This document shows positions 8,863 to 17,930 of a stretch of 64,000 nucleotides of DNA, piece after piece; position 1 is the stretch's first letter, and each line of letters opens with the position of its first letter. The notes under the pieces are model-generated. The model was not told where the DNA came from. It did no database searches and saw nothing but the letters and a program-made list of their open reading frames with translations. Source of the DNA: Chloroherpetonaceae bacterium (GTDB lineage: Bacteria > Bacteroidota > Chlorobiia > Chlorobiales > Thermochlorobacteraceae); contig JANRJQ010000014.1 in assembly GCA_033763895.1 (NCBI GenBank), forward strand, positions 1-64,000, in the 5' to 3' direction. The translations under genes were made by a program, and so were the position numbers.

Positions 8863-9039
8863 AATTTTTACTTCGATTTTTTGTTAATGCAATTTCATTT
8901 TTAATGTTCAATAACAAAGGTTCTTGTTCAACTTGAACTATCGATGATGAGCTAATCTGTGCTTTGGGTCATCGAATATAACTTTTTTCCATCGGCTGCA
9001 AAGGGTTAATTTATCGCAAATTCGTTAAACATCTTATCA

Positions 9040-10239
9040 ATGGCCGGTCTTTATCTACATATTCCTTTTTGCAGAAGACGCTGCCACTATTGTGACTTCT
9101 ACTTTACCACCAATCAAACATTGGTTGATGACTTTATCTCTGCATTAACACTCGAAATAGACTCAAAAAAACATCTTCTCCAAGGATTGCCTATACAAAC
9201 GATTTACTTTGGCGGTGGAACTCCCTCGCTTCTTAGCCCAACTCAATTGTCTAAAATTTTGCAAGCGTTGAATCAAGCATTTGAAACAAGTAAAGTTGCG
9301 GAAATTACGCTTGAAATGAATCCGGAAGATTATACCAAAACATATGTTAGATCATTAAAAGGGCTCGGTATCAATCGGATTAGTTTAGGTATTCAATCGT
9401 TTGAAGAACCTAAATTAAAACTCCTTTCACGCGAACACTCCGCTAAGCAAGCATTCCTTTCGCTTGAGGGAACTCTTGAAGAAATTCCCAATGTGAGTAT
9501 TGACCTCATTTTTGGGACTGAGAATGAAACTTTAGACCATTGGAATCATGAATTACAAACTATACTCTCCTATCACCCAAAACACATTTCTGCGTATTCG
9601 CTTACGGTTGAACCAAAAACACTTCTTGCCAAATTGATTTCGCGGCGCTTACGCAAAGCACCAAAAGAGGAGGTCCAACGGGAAATGTTTTTACAAACGA
9701 TTTCCACGCTCAGTACCGAGGGTTACCATCATTATGAGGTTTCGAATTATGGGCTTGCGGGGTTTTATTCAAAGCATAACCGCGCATATTGGGAGCGCAT
9801 TCCTTATTTAGGTTTTGGCCCATCGGCACATAGTTATTTCACAATGGATACCTCGAATGGACGCGCTGAGATCCGAGCATCGAATCAGGCTTCTCTTTTG
9901 AGTTACCTTAAATCGCCGTCCGATTCAATCGATTTATCTGAAACCCTACTGCCGGTAGATATTTTTAATGAAAAAATATTGCTGGGGCTTCGGCAATCAA
10001 AGGGGATTGAAAAAGCGATTTTTAATTCACCAATTTTAATGGGGCTTGGGGAACAGATTCAACTTGAAATTCTTCAAACCCTCTCGAGATTTATTTCAGC
10101 GGGTTTCATGAAAGAGAATGAGACACATTTTGTTCTTTCTTCAGAAGGGCTTGCACTTGCCGATTCCATTGCCGAGGAATTTTTTTTGGAACTCCCAATT
10201 CCTGAAAATTCAGAAATCAATACCTCCCTTTCAACTTGA
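9040..10239 (+). CDS. hemW: Radical SAM haem chaperone HemW (coproporphyrinogen oxidase-like)
   Basis: The N-terminus MAGLYLHIPFCRRRCHYCDF contains the radical-SAM triad C11, C15 and C18 in the CxxxCxxC spacing of the HemN/HemW family. YFGGGTPSLL, a typical SAM-binding stretch, follows at about residue 60. At 399 residues the protein has HemW length and lacks the N-terminal extension and extra cysteine seen in true oxygen-independent coproporphyrinogen dehydrogenase (HemN), so haem trafficking is the better call. The start is an ATG without a clear Shine-Dalgarno. The Wzz-like gene follows 11 bp after the stop, so the two may be co-transcribed, although their functions are not obviously related. 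Confidence 0.9.
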   Translation: MAGLYLHIPFCRRRCHYCDFYFTTNQTLVDDFISALTLEIDSKKHLLQGLPIQTIYFGGGTPSLLSPTQLSKILQALNQAFETSKVAEITLEMNPEDYTKTYVRSLKGLGINRISLGIQSFEEPKLKLLSREHSAKQAFLSLEGTLEEIPNVSIDLIFGTENETLDHWNHELQTILSYHPKHISAYSLTVEPKTLLAKLISRRLRKAPKEEVQREMFLQTISTLSTEGYHHYEVSNYGLAGFYSKHNRAYWERIPYLGFGPSAHSYFTMDTSNGRAEIRASNQASLLSYLKSPSDSIDLSETLLPVDIFNEKILLGLRQSKGIEKAIFNSPILMGLGEQIQLEILQTLSRFISAGFMKENETHFVLSSEGLALADSIAEEFFLELPIPENSEINTSLST

Positions 10240-10250
10240 CTTGATTCTAC

Positions 10251-11525
10251 GTGAATGATATGAAACATGACCTTAAAGAAACAGCCCAACCTCTAACGCT
10301 GCGCCTTTTCATTGAATCGCTTTTAACACGGCGAAAACTCATTTTCAAGTACTTGATTTATGGGAGTCTTGTAACGCTAACAATTCTCCTTTTTATGCCA
10401 AAAACTTACACGTCACGTGCGGTTTTGATGCCGCCGGAAGACCCAAAAAGTCAATCGGTGTTGCTTCAAGCCATTACAGGTGCAACAGGGTTTAACCTTG
10501 GCGGGGCTGTACCCAATCTTGCAGAGGAGCTTGTGGAAGTTCTTAAAAGCAGAACGATCGCGGAATCTGTTTTGGGCCGGGTTTCTCTGAACGGGCAATC
10601 GCTTGAAGTGCTGTTGGAGGGAAGGAATCGAGAAGAGACCTTAAGAGCGCTTTCTCAACGGGTAAAATTCTTTTCAAACAAACAACGGTTTATCACGATT
10701 GACGGCTCTTGGGAGACGCCTTATTTTTCATTTTCAGAGGCAGACGAAGATTCGGCAAAAATGATGTCGGCAAGGCTTGCCACGGCATTTCTTCGCGCAC
10801 TTGACGAGACCAATCGAAAACTTGTCAATCAGCGCTCGCTTTATAATGCGGCCTATTTTTCCGATCAATTGCAAATGGCAAAAGCCGAGCTTGATACGGC
10901 TTATAAACGATTGGAGGAATTTCAACGCAGAAATAAAGCTGTAGCCATTTCGGATCAAATGCGGGTTCAAATGCAGGCTGCCAGCGAAATCAAGGCAAAG
11001 GTAATTTCTACCCAAATTGAACTTGATTTGCTCCTTCGAGACCGTTTAGAGACCGACCCATTGGTTACTGAAGTAAAAAATCGACTTCGCGAACTTGAAT
11101 CTCAATACAACCGTGTTTCTTTGGGAAAAGGCGATAACTATGCGATAGGTTTTGAGAATTTACCCGCACTCAACCGCGAGTATGCCACCTATTTTCGTGA
11201 AGTAAAAATTCAAGAAGAGGTTTATGCATTGTTAAAACAACTTTATTATCGAGAGCGACTTCAAGGTTTCCGAGATACCCCAACGATTGTGGTTCTTGAT
11301 CCTCCTCAAATTCCGGATTTACGAACCTCTCCAAAGCGTATAACAACCCTATTCCTTGGTTTTATTTTTTGGGGCGCCTTGGCCGTTTTTCACATATTAA
11401 TTTCTGAATTACTAAAGTCATTTTTCAAAGATCCGCGTCATGCTTCTCTTCGCGAACTGCTTTTAAGTTCTTATCTCGAGATTGCTTTTTGGGACAAAAG
11501 GAAAAAGGAAACGAAACAACCCTAA
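10251..11525 (+). CDS. Wzz-type polysaccharide chain-length determinant / copolymerase
   Basis: The 424-residue inner-membrane protein has one transmembrane helix near residues 33-52 and another near 365-385, enclosing a long helical, coiled-coil-rich periplasmic domain. A proline-rich PPQIPDLRTSPKR stretch precedes the second helix. That architecture is the Wzz/GNVR polysaccharide copolymerase family, which sets the length of O-antigen or capsule chains. No kinase domain is present at the C-terminus, so it is not a Wzc-type tyrosine kinase. It follows hemW after 11 bp. No Wzx, Wzy or export genes are nearby, so the polysaccharide it serves is unknown. A second start codon three codons downstream (10260) is also possible. 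Confidence 0.8.
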   Translation: MNDMKHDLKETAQPLTLRLFIESLLTRRKLIFKYLIYGSLVTLTILLFMPKTYTSRAVLMPPEDPKSQSVLLQAITGATGFNLGGAVPNLAEELVEVLKSRTIAESVLGRVSLNGQSLEVLLEGRNREETLRALSQRVKFFSNKQRFITIDGSWETPYFSFSEADEDSAKMMSARLATAFLRALDETNRKLVNQRSLYNAAYFSDQLQMAKAELDTAYKRLEEFQRRNKAVAISDQMRVQMQAASEIKAKVISTQIELDLLLRDRLETDPLVTEVKNRLRELESQYNRVSLGKGDNYAIGFENLPALNREYATYFREVKIQEEVYALLKQLYYRERLQGFRDTPTIVVLDPPQIPDLRTSPKRITTLFLGFIFWGALAVFHILISELLKSFFKDPRHASLRELLLSSYLEIAFWDKRKKETKQP

Positions 11526-11689
11526 TTTTCGGTTCTTCCCATAGTTATAAGATTCCTTCAACATAGTTTTCGGCTATTTCCAATTGGAAAATTCTATGCT
11601 TTCCCTGCTTGTAGGTTTCGCTTCTAGGTGTATTTAGCAGTGCAATTTTTTTACTTCATTTTACTTCAATTATTAAACACATATAATCG

Positions 11690-12256
11690 ATGCTTACTAT
11701 TGGTGATAAATTCCCCGAGTTTCAACTCGAAGCGGTTGTTTCTACCGAAAAAGGAAAAGAATTCAAACAAGTTTCTTCGCAAGAGCACAAGAAAGATGGA
11801 AAATGGATGGTCATTTTCTTTTGGCCAAAAGATTTCACTTTTGTTTGCCCAACCGAAATCGCCGGTTTCAATTCCAAGTTTGGCGAATTCCGCGATAACG
11901 ATGCCGTGCTTTATGGCGCAAGCACTGATACCGCCTTTGTTCACCTCGCTTGGCGCCGAGACCACAAAGATCTTCATGACTTAAAATTCCCAATGCTTGC
12001 TGATCATGCAAAGAAGCTTTCTTCTGCTTTGGGCATTTTAACCGGCGACGATCAAGTGGCGCTCCGTGCAACTTTCATCGTTGACCCGCAAGGCGTTATT
12101 CGCTGGGTGAGCGTGAACGATCTCTCCGTTGGCCGTAATGTTGAAGAGACCGTTCGCGTGCTTCAAGCGCTTCAAACCGAAGAGCTTTGCCCTTGCAACT
12201 GGAAAGACGGTGAAAAGACCTTGAAAGTTGAAGGCGGAACACTTGTTGAAGCCTAA
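11690..12256 (+). CDS. ahpC: Peroxiredoxin AhpC, three-cysteine mycobacterial-like type
   Basis: This cytoplasmic thiol peroxidase reduces hydrogen peroxide, organic peroxides and peroxynitrite. The peroxidatic cysteine is C53 in FTFVCPTEI. The C-terminus carries C167-P-C169, two candidate resolving cysteines spaced like the C174/C176 pair of Mycobacterium AhpC. The 188-residue length is normal. The next gene encodes an AhpD-like protein, which in mycobacteria recycles AhpC in place of AhpF, so a direct pairing is likely. A terminator between the two genes implies that part of the transcription stops after ahpC. The upstream gap of 164 bp should hold the promoter; no OxyR or PerR site was recognised. 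Confidence 0.93.
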   Translation: MLTIGDKFPEFQLEAVVSTEKGKEFKQVSSQEHKKDGKWMVIFFWPKDFTFVCPTEIAGFNSKFGEFRDNDAVLYGASTDTAFVHLAWRRDHKDLHDLKFPMLADHAKKLSSALGILTGDDQVALRATFIVDPQGVIRWVSVNDLSVGRNVEETVRVLQALQTEELCPCNWKDGEKTLKVEGGTLVEA

Positions 12257-12278
12257 CCTTTCAATATTTTAATTTTCA

Positions 12279-12304
12279 AGGGCGGCACAACCGCCCTTTT
12301 TTTA
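12279..12304 (+). terminator. Terminator after ahpC
   Basis: GGGCGG pairs with CCGCCC around a five-base loop and is followed by eight T residues, about 25 bases after the ahpC stop and before the ahpD start. Confidence 0.85.
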
Positions 12305-12328
12305 TGAATTTTTTTGCACAATAAAATT

Positions 12329-12928
12329 ATGGAAGACACACGGAAAGATTTTTTAACCGATCTCGGTTTGCCAATTGAAGGAAAATTTGTCGGGCTTGAC
12401 GCTTTTGTTAAAGGAGATTACAAATACATCCGCGATTTACGCGTCAATTTGAAATCAATGCTTGAACTGCCAAATTTAGGCGGGAAGAAAAATGCGGCGC
12501 TTATTGCATTGAGTGTTGCAGTCAATGAACGCTCCGATGCGCTGACAGGCGTATTCACTGCACTTTCCAAGACGGAAGGGGCAACAGAGGCTGAAATTGC
12601 TGAAGTGCACGCAATTGCTTCGTTGCTGGCGACAAACAATGTTTTCTACCGCTTTCGCCATTTCTCGGAGAATAAAAAATATGAAACTTTGCCGGCGGGA
12701 ATTAAGATGACCATTATGGCGCGGCCAACATTGCCGAAGATGATTTTCGAATTAATTTCGCTTGCCGTAAGCGCGGTTAATGGATGTGAAGTCTGTGTGA
12801 ATTCGCATGAGCGCTCGGTGCGTGAGGCAGGGGGCACCGAAGAGATGATTTTCGATGCCATCAAGCTTGCGGCGGTGGTTCGCGGCGCAGTGATTTCGTT
12901 TCATCAAGCCACCCGAGAAACGGCTTAA
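12329..12928 (+). CDS. ahpD: AhpD-like alkylhydroperoxidase (carboxymuconolactone decarboxylase fold)
   Basis: The 199-residue protein has the AhpD active-site arrangement E141-x11-C153-x2-C156-x3-H160, in a GCEVCVNSHE context. It is expected to act as reductant of AhpC through a thiol relay, drawing electrons from a lipoyl protein in the mycobacterial model. The frame could open at a TTG five codons upstream, but the ATG at 12329 gives a usual N-terminus; neither start has a good Shine-Dalgarno. The gene lies directly after ahpC on the same strand, separated by a terminator, so it depends on readthrough or on a promoter inside the short gap. A long hairpin follows the stop codon. Confidence 0.9.
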   Translation: MEDTRKDFLTDLGLPIEGKFVGLDAFVKGDYKYIRDLRVNLKSMLELPNLGGKKNAALIALSVAVNERSDALTGVFTALSKTEGATEAEIAEVHAIASLLATNNVFYRFRHFSENKKYETLPAGIKMTIMARPTLPKMIFELISLAVSAVNGCEVCVNSHERSVREAGGTEEMIFDAIKLAAVVRGAVISFHQATRETA

Positions 12929-12947
12929 TTTATTTTTCCTTTTTGAC

Positions 12948-12979
12948 GCAAAAGCCAAACCAGCGGGTTTGGCTTTTGC
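12948..12979 (+). terminator. Hairpin terminator after ahpD
   Basis: A perfect 14-bp inverted repeat (GCAAAAGCCAAACC with its complement) encloses the loop AGCG. The 3' arm contains TTTT but there is no long T-run after it, so termination efficiency is uncertain. It may work on both strands. Confidence 0.65.
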
Positions 12980-13042
12980 TATAAGAATTCAACTTAGACT
13001 GTTCTATATTGTACCCGTTTTGCATTAACTAGAAGCATTTAT

Positions 13043-13996
13043 ATGATCGAATTTTGGATGTGGGCTGGGTTTTTCCTTTTGATAACCGTTATGTTGGCCT
13101 TAGATCTTGGGGTTCTCAATAAAGAGGCACACCGAGTTTCCACAAAAGAAGCCCTCAGTTGGACAGTCGTTTGGGTTTCGCTGGCTCTGGGTTTCGGCGG
13201 TGTAGTTTGGTATTTATATGATTTTAACAAAGCAACGGAGTACATCACGGCTTACCTTATCGAGGAGTCGCTTTCGATTGATAACCTGTTTGTGTTTGTC
13301 CTTGTTTTCCGTCATTTCAAGGTTGAAGATAAATACCAGCATCGTGTGCTTTTTTGGGGCGTATTAGGAGCTGTTATAATGCGGGCGATTTTCATTTTTG
13401 CGGGCGTGGCTCTCATTCAGCAATTTCATTGGGTGACTTACATTTTTGGAGGTTTCTTGGTTTATACTGGCATTAAACTCTTTTTCCAAAAAGACGAATC
13501 TGAAGAAACAGAGGAAATGAGCGAAGGCGTGGCGGTTCAAATCGTTAAGCGATATTTTTCCATAAGCAAAAATTTTGATGGGCAAAAATTTTTTACGATT
13601 GAAAACGGTAAAAAGGTTGCCACACCGCTTTTTTTAGTGCTTGTCGTGGTTGAAATCACCGATCTTATTTTTGCGGTTGATTCAATCCCTGCTGTGCTTG
13701 CTGTAAGCAATGATGCCTTCATCGTTTTCACTTCGAATATCTTCGCCATTATGGGCCTTCGTTCCCTTTATTTCCTCTTATCGGATGTCATTGATAAATT
13801 TGTTTACCTTAAAACTGGACTTTCAATTATTCTTACATTTATAGGAACGAAAATGATTTTAGCAGGAATTGATGAATCTCTGAAAATTCCATCAACCGTT
13901 TCGTTGGCTGTAGTAGCGGGGGTATTGCTTCTTTCTGTGATCTTTTCCGTTTTAAAAACCAGTTCTCAATCAGAAACCGCAAATCGAAATGAGTGA
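13043..13996 (+). CDS. TerC/Alx-family integral membrane protein, probable Mn2+ exporter
   Basis: The 317-residue protein has about nine membrane helices and the acidic motifs of the TerC family: LALDLGVLNKEAH early, EESLSIDNLFVF near residue 75, and EITDLIFAVDSIPAV near residue 210. The intramembrane aspartates of these motifs are thought to bind metal; characterised relatives (E. coli Alx, Bacillus MeeF/MeeY) export manganese. Older annotation as tellurium resistance is not supported by anything here. The stop overlaps the following YfiT-like gene by 8 bp, implying translational coupling. Only about 60 bases separate it from the ahpD hairpin, too short for the yybP-ykoY manganese riboswitch that precedes some relatives. 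Confidence 0.88.
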   Translation: MIEFWMWAGFFLLITVMLALDLGVLNKEAHRVSTKEALSWTVVWVSLALGFGGVVWYLYDFNKATEYITAYLIEESLSIDNLFVFVLVFRHFKVEDKYQHRVLFWGVLGAVIMRAIFIFAGVALIQQFHWVTYIFGGFLVYTGIKLFFQKDESEETEEMSEGVAVQIVKRYFSISKNFDGQKFFTIENGKKVATPLFLVLVVVEITDLIFAVDSIPAVLAVSNDAFIVFTSNIFAIMGLRSLYFLLSDVIDKFVYLKTGLSIILTFIGTKMILAGIDESLKIPSTVSLAVVAGVLLLSVIFSVLKTSSQSETANRNE

Positions 13997-14522
13997 TCTT
14001 TTAAAATATCCTATTGGCCTTTTTGAAAAGCCGATGGTTATTACCCCTGAACATCTTCAACAATATATCACGGATTTATCCAGCTTTCCGAAACGATTAC
14101 GTTTGGCCGTTGAAGCCTTACCGGAATCAATGATGGATACGCCTTATCGTCCCTCAGGGTGGACTGTTCGGCAGGTGGTACATCATTGTGCAGATAGCCA
14201 CATGAACAATTTTATTCGAATTAAATTGGCACTGACGGAAGAAAACCCAACCATCAAACCATATTATGAAGACCGTTGGGCGGAATTACCCGATTCCTTA
14301 ACAATGCCGGTAGAACCTTCACTCGTTATGTTGGAAGGCATTCATCAACGATGGGTGATGCTTCTGCATTCAATGCGCCCTTCGGATTTTCAAAAAGGGT
14401 TTTTTCATCCTGAAAAGAATCGATTAGTTACTTTGGATGAAAATACCGGCATCTATGCGTGGCATAGCAATCACCACTTGGCACATGTTCAAAGCATTTT
14501 AAAAATCCGCTCTGGGTCTTAA
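13989..14522 (+). CDS. YfiT/BstA-like DinB-fold thiol S-transferase
   Basis: The 177-residue protein matches the YfiT branch of the DinB four-helix fold: a GWTVRQVVHHCADSHMN segment at 57-73 supplies the first metal histidine (H65 or H66), and HSNHHLAH at 159-166 supplies the others. In Firmicutes this branch acts as bacillithiol S-transferase, conjugating the thiol to electrophiles and antibiotics. Chlorobi are reported to make N-methyl-bacillithiol, so the same role is plausible here. The gene overlaps terC by 8 bp and is followed without a gap by a lipoprotein gene, so all three are probably one operon. Substrate remains inferred. Confidence 0.85.
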   Translation: MSDLLKYPIGLFEKPMVITPEHLQQYITDLSSFPKRLRLAVEALPESMMDTPYRPSGWTVRQVVHHCADSHMNNFIRIKLALTEENPTIKPYYEDRWAELPDSLTMPVEPSLVMLEGIHQRWVMLLHSMRPSDFQKGFFHPEKNRLVTLDENTGIYAWHSNHHLAHVQSILKIRSGS

Positions 14523-15059
14523 ATGAGAACGCTGATTTCCTCTTATACTATAAAACATTGTGGTTTGCTCGCATCGATGCTTGCTTCCATCTTTATGAGT
14601 TTTTCATCTTGCGACTCCGGTCTTGAACCTGCAGGCCGCGCTCCAGTGGCAAGCGATAGCGGCTTTTATGCGGGGACCATTACCTTCGAGAATTGGCCTG
14701 AATCTACGGATTCATTGCTTGAAGTGGTGCTCGTTGTTTATCGGGAAGCGCCGGCAAGAAATAATTTTCTCAATCTCACCACTATTTCTGATACGCTGAT
14801 TCTTCTTTCGCAAACACAAGGAAAGACATCTTTTTCATTTGAGCGAAAACTCCGTTCGGGCTCTTACCCTTATGCGGTGGTTGCGCAATTGGTTTCCCCG
14901 AACTTATTTGAAAGCTCGGCGTGGCGGTTATTAGCGGTCGCGAACCCCCGGTTTGATGGTGACTCGCTCGGCACGCCATTTACAATTTCTTCAAATCAAC
15001 GAACCGTAGGAATTCGCTTCAATGCCGATTTCACGCGATCTCTGCCCTTTCCTCGCTAA
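14523..15059 (+). CDS. Predicted lipoprotein of unknown function
   Basis: I do not recognise this 178-residue protein. It starts with a hydrophobic signal of about 25 residues leading to a lipobox-like FSSC with C30 as the likely lipidated residue. The remainder is rich in beta-strand-like segments with Ser, Thr and Asp, suggesting a small immunoglobulin-like or beta-sandwich domain. The ATG directly abuts the stop of the YfiT-like gene, so it is probably expressed from the terC transcript. Its 3' end is only 3 bp from the convergent lptD gene, with no visible terminator between them. Confidence 0.7.
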   Translation: MRTLISSYTIKHCGLLASMLASIFMSFSSCDSGLEPAGRAPVASDSGFYAGTITFENWPESTDSLLEVVLVVYREAPARNNFLNLTTISDTLILLSQTQGKTSFSFERKLRSGSYPYAVVAQLVSPNLFESSAWRLLAVANPRFDGDSLGTPFTISSNQRTVGIRFNADFTRSLPFPR

Positions 15060-15062
15060 CAC

Positions 15063-17921
15063 TTAAAATATTGCGGCGCTACCTCCGGCAGGCCGACTGG
15101 CTTTTTCAATTCGTATATCTTGCAGTTCGGGGGCTTTAAGATTGAGTTGGAAGAAGTATGATTTAAACTGCCCGATTGGAACCCATTGAAAGCTCATTGA
15201 CCAGCAGTGGAAATCGCGCGAGATACGCACATTCGGAACAATAAATTGTGCGTTGGTGAAATTATAGCCGGTATTCATACTCAGCTTCCAATTTTTTGTA
15301 ATCGAAACGGCTCCTGAGATATTGATTTGCGCTTGCAGTTCAATCGGTATAAATGGATTGGGTTGGCTTGCCCTTACGGATCCATTGAGTGATAAATCCC
15401 ACGGAATCTCGAAATCCACATTTTGACCAAAGTTGCGCCCAAAGTTTGTTTGTTCAATTAGCCGTTGTTGAACGTTGGCTTGTGCATTGATTTCACTTTG
15501 GCGTAAAGAATCTTGATTTTGCACTGTTTCACCCCCGCCACGCTCTCCTCTTAAACTCATTGAAAAACCAAGATCAGCACTGATGAAGCGAAGCAACCCT
15601 CCGCCTAAACTTTGATAGGATTGATTGATTCGGGTTCCGGCGGAGTCGGTGCCATAGTAATCGAATTGCGCACTGCCGTTGAGTGTAAAGAGTGGGGCAA
15701 GGGTGTTGCTTGAGGCTGAAATTGAAATCGGTTGCACATTAAATTCAGAGGCAGCAAAATTGTACCCGCCCGAGATATTGGCTAAAAGAAACTGAATATT
15801 TTTTTCGGTTCGAGCAGGGTCGTCAATGGCTTTGGTGGTGTCAAGTGTTTTGATTTTTGCATCAAAAACATTGCTCAAGCTAAGGCTTAGGGATTGGCTT
15901 TCGCCCGGAACGCCTCCAAAGAAAGCGCCTTCAAAGCGGTTGTAACGGACAGTATTTCCATTTTGATCGACATACGAGGCGAAGTAGGAATTTTTTTCAG
16001 AGGTGAAATCAGGATTGTAATTGTAAGAGAGGTTTGGAATCAATGTGTGGCGCAACGCTTTAAGCCCAATCAAATTTCCAAGAGCGCCGGTGAAAAGAAT
16101 CCCATACAATCTTGTTTGCGCTGAAAGGTTAATCCCGTAGGTGGTTATGGATTCGGGTGAACGTCGAACAAGCGTGACAACGCTTCCGGCGGTATCAACA
16201 AAACGCTCAATGGTTCGATCAGCAACGGAGTAATTGAAATTCAAACTTGAAGATAAATTCAAATTTAAGGCGGGCACTGTGATACCCGCGGAAATCGGCG
16301 CAGTCAGTTGCACTCCGGAGCGGTCGAGTTCGGCAGTGGTAAAGCGATAGGCCGTATTCAAATTGATTGATTGGGAAAGGTTGACCAAAAAGCCTGTTCC
16401 GCCGGGTCGAAATTGAAGATTAAAACTAAAACCGCCTTGGGAATTCAAATCGCGCGAAGAGGTGGTATCGGTATCTCGTAAAAACGCATCAATGCTAAGC
16501 CTTGGATCAATGCCAAATTGATCAAAGAGCGATGTTCCATCAGACTTTTTACTTCTGAAAGGAAAGAATCGAGTTTTGGCAAATGTGAAATTGATATTGT
16601 TACTGACATCCGAAGTTTCGAGCGATTGATTTCGGATAAATCCAAGTGAAAGCGAGCCTTCGTTATCTCCGATAATCTGATCGAGCCGAGCGGTGGAAGT
16701 TGCTTGAAGGTTAAAAATATTGCTTGGGTTTATCGACGTAATCCCCACGGTGCTTAAGCTTGAAAAGTTTAGGTTAGCCGTGATTCTTGTGTAGGGTGTG
16801 AGTTCTTGGCTGTGTTCAACAATCATATTCCACGATTCATTGATTCGGTAATCGGGGTCGCCGGATTCGTTAAAGAAGAGGCGTTGAAATTCTCCGGAGA
16901 TTCTCCCGCGAAATTCACCATTCAGGGCATACCGAAATTGCGACCCCAAGCGCCAGCTCCCTCGCGTTCCGAAATCGCCTTCAAATTTCAGGTCGGTGAA
17001 GTCGCTGATTGCCCAATAGTAACCACCGCGTGCAAGTGTAAAGCCTCGGGTGTTATCAAAGCCATAGTTTGGCATAATAATCCCTGAGGCACGTCCTGAA
17101 CTTCGTTGGGTTGGGAAGAACGCATAAGGCAATACAAATACGGGAACGCCTTCAATATAAAGCACAACAGGGCGAGCAAAGACGCGTTCATTTGGAACCA
17201 ATTTCATTTGGCTGCAATAAAACCAATAATGCCAGTGGTCTTCATTGCAAGTGGTGTAATACCCGCCATTGATAAAAAGCTCACCCGTCTCTTGCCGTTT
17301 GATTTGATCGCCGCGGTAATAGGCCTGTTCAATATTGGTATAAACTTCACGAATTTTCCCTTTCCTGCTTTTGAAATTATAGGCGAGCTTTTCTGCTTCA
17401 TAATTTCCGCTTGCGTCACTGAATTTCGCAGGAAGAATGACATAGCCCATTGAATCCAAGGAGGCATCGGCATTGAGCAAATTTTCGGGCGTGAATATGG
17501 AAACCGTTGGGGCTTCAAGTTTGAATTCTTGATAGGTCACTTTGGCTGCGCCATTTAACCTAACGCGCTTTTCGCGGAGATCGTAAACGATTGAATCTTT
17601 TGCGCTATAAACCACCACGGTATCAAGATCATCTTTTCCGGTTGTGGTTGAATCTTGCACAAGCAATTTTTCTGTTGCCACTGAATCCGTTCGTTTTAAG
17701 GTGTCAAGAGGAATAATTGCGGCATTGGTATCAAGTGCTCCAGAAATGTCTCTTTTTCTTTGTGCAGATTTCATTGCGCGTGCGGCATCTTCTACGGTTG
17801 GCGTTTGAGAATAAGCCGTTTCCGAAAGCAATAGCAAGCCCACCGCGGCAAAGACATGACGCCCGTGACAAAGACGCAGCCAACGCCACATCAATAAATA
17901 TTGATTAAAGAGTGCTTTCAT
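15063..17921 (-). CDS. lptD: LPS-assembly outer-membrane protein LptD (OstA-like)
   Basis: LptD forms the outer-membrane translocon that inserts lipopolysaccharide into the outer leaflet. The 952-residue product has a signal peptide (hydrophobic segment ending near TAYSQ, about residue 39). An OstA-like periplasmic jellyroll domain follows at about 100-245, with repeated short strands such as VRLNGAAKVTYQEFKLEAPTV. A large beta-barrel makes up the remainder, beginning around the YTTCNEDHWHYWFYCSQMK region. Length is in the range of Bacteroidota/Chlorobi LptD-like proteins. The gene follows a heparinase-type gene by 9 bp on the same strand, so they are likely co-transcribed. The N-terminal MKALFNQYLLMW part is longer than a minimal signal, so the start may lie slightly downstream. 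Confidence 0.85.
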   Translation of the reverse strand: MKALFNQYLLMWRWLRLCHGRHVFAAVGLLLLSETAYSQTPTVEDAARAMKSAQRKRDISGALDTNAAIIPLDTLKRTDSVATEKLLVQDSTTTGKDDLDTVVVYSAKDSIVYDLREKRVRLNGAAKVTYQEFKLEAPTVSIFTPENLLNADASLDSMGYVILPAKFSDASGNYEAEKLAYNFKSRKGKIREVYTNIEQAYYRGDQIKRQETGELFINGGYYTTCNEDHWHYWFYCSQMKLVPNERVFARPVVLYIEGVPVFVLPYAFFPTQRSSGRASGIIMPNYGFDNTRGFTLARGGYYWAISDFTDLKFEGDFGTRGSWRLGSQFRYALNGEFRGRISGEFQRLFFNESGDPDYRINESWNMIVEHSQELTPYTRITANLNFSSLSTVGITSINPSNIFNLQATSTARLDQIIGDNEGSLSLGFIRNQSLETSDVSNNINFTFAKTRFFPFRSKKSDGTSLFDQFGIDPRLSIDAFLRDTDTTSSRDLNSQGGFSFNLQFRPGGTGFLVNLSQSINLNTAYRFTTAELDRSGVQLTAPISAGITVPALNLNLSSSLNFNYSVADRTIERFVDTAGSVVTLVRRSPESITTYGINLSAQTRLYGILFTGALGNLIGLKALRHTLIPNLSYNYNPDFTSEKNSYFASYVDQNGNTVRYNRFEGAFFGGVPGESQSLSLSLSNVFDAKIKTLDTTKAIDDPARTEKNIQFLLANISGGYNFAASEFNVQPISISASSNTLAPLFTLNGSAQFDYYGTDSAGTRINQSYQSLGGGLLRFISADLGFSMSLRGERGGGETVQNQDSLRQSEINAQANVQQRLIEQTNFGRNFGQNVDFEIPWDLSLNGSVRASQPNPFIPIELQAQINISGAVSITKNWKLSMNTGYNFTNAQFIVPNVRISRDFHCWSMSFQWVPIGQFKSYFFQLNLKAPELQDIRIEKASRPAGGSAAIF

Positions 17922-17930
17922 TTTTTTGGC

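Noticed and set aside
12981-13042. Possible yybP-ykoY manganese riboswitch before terC
   Set aside because: Only about 60 bases lie between the ahpD hairpin and the terC start, too short for the motif, and the expected paired elements were not seen.
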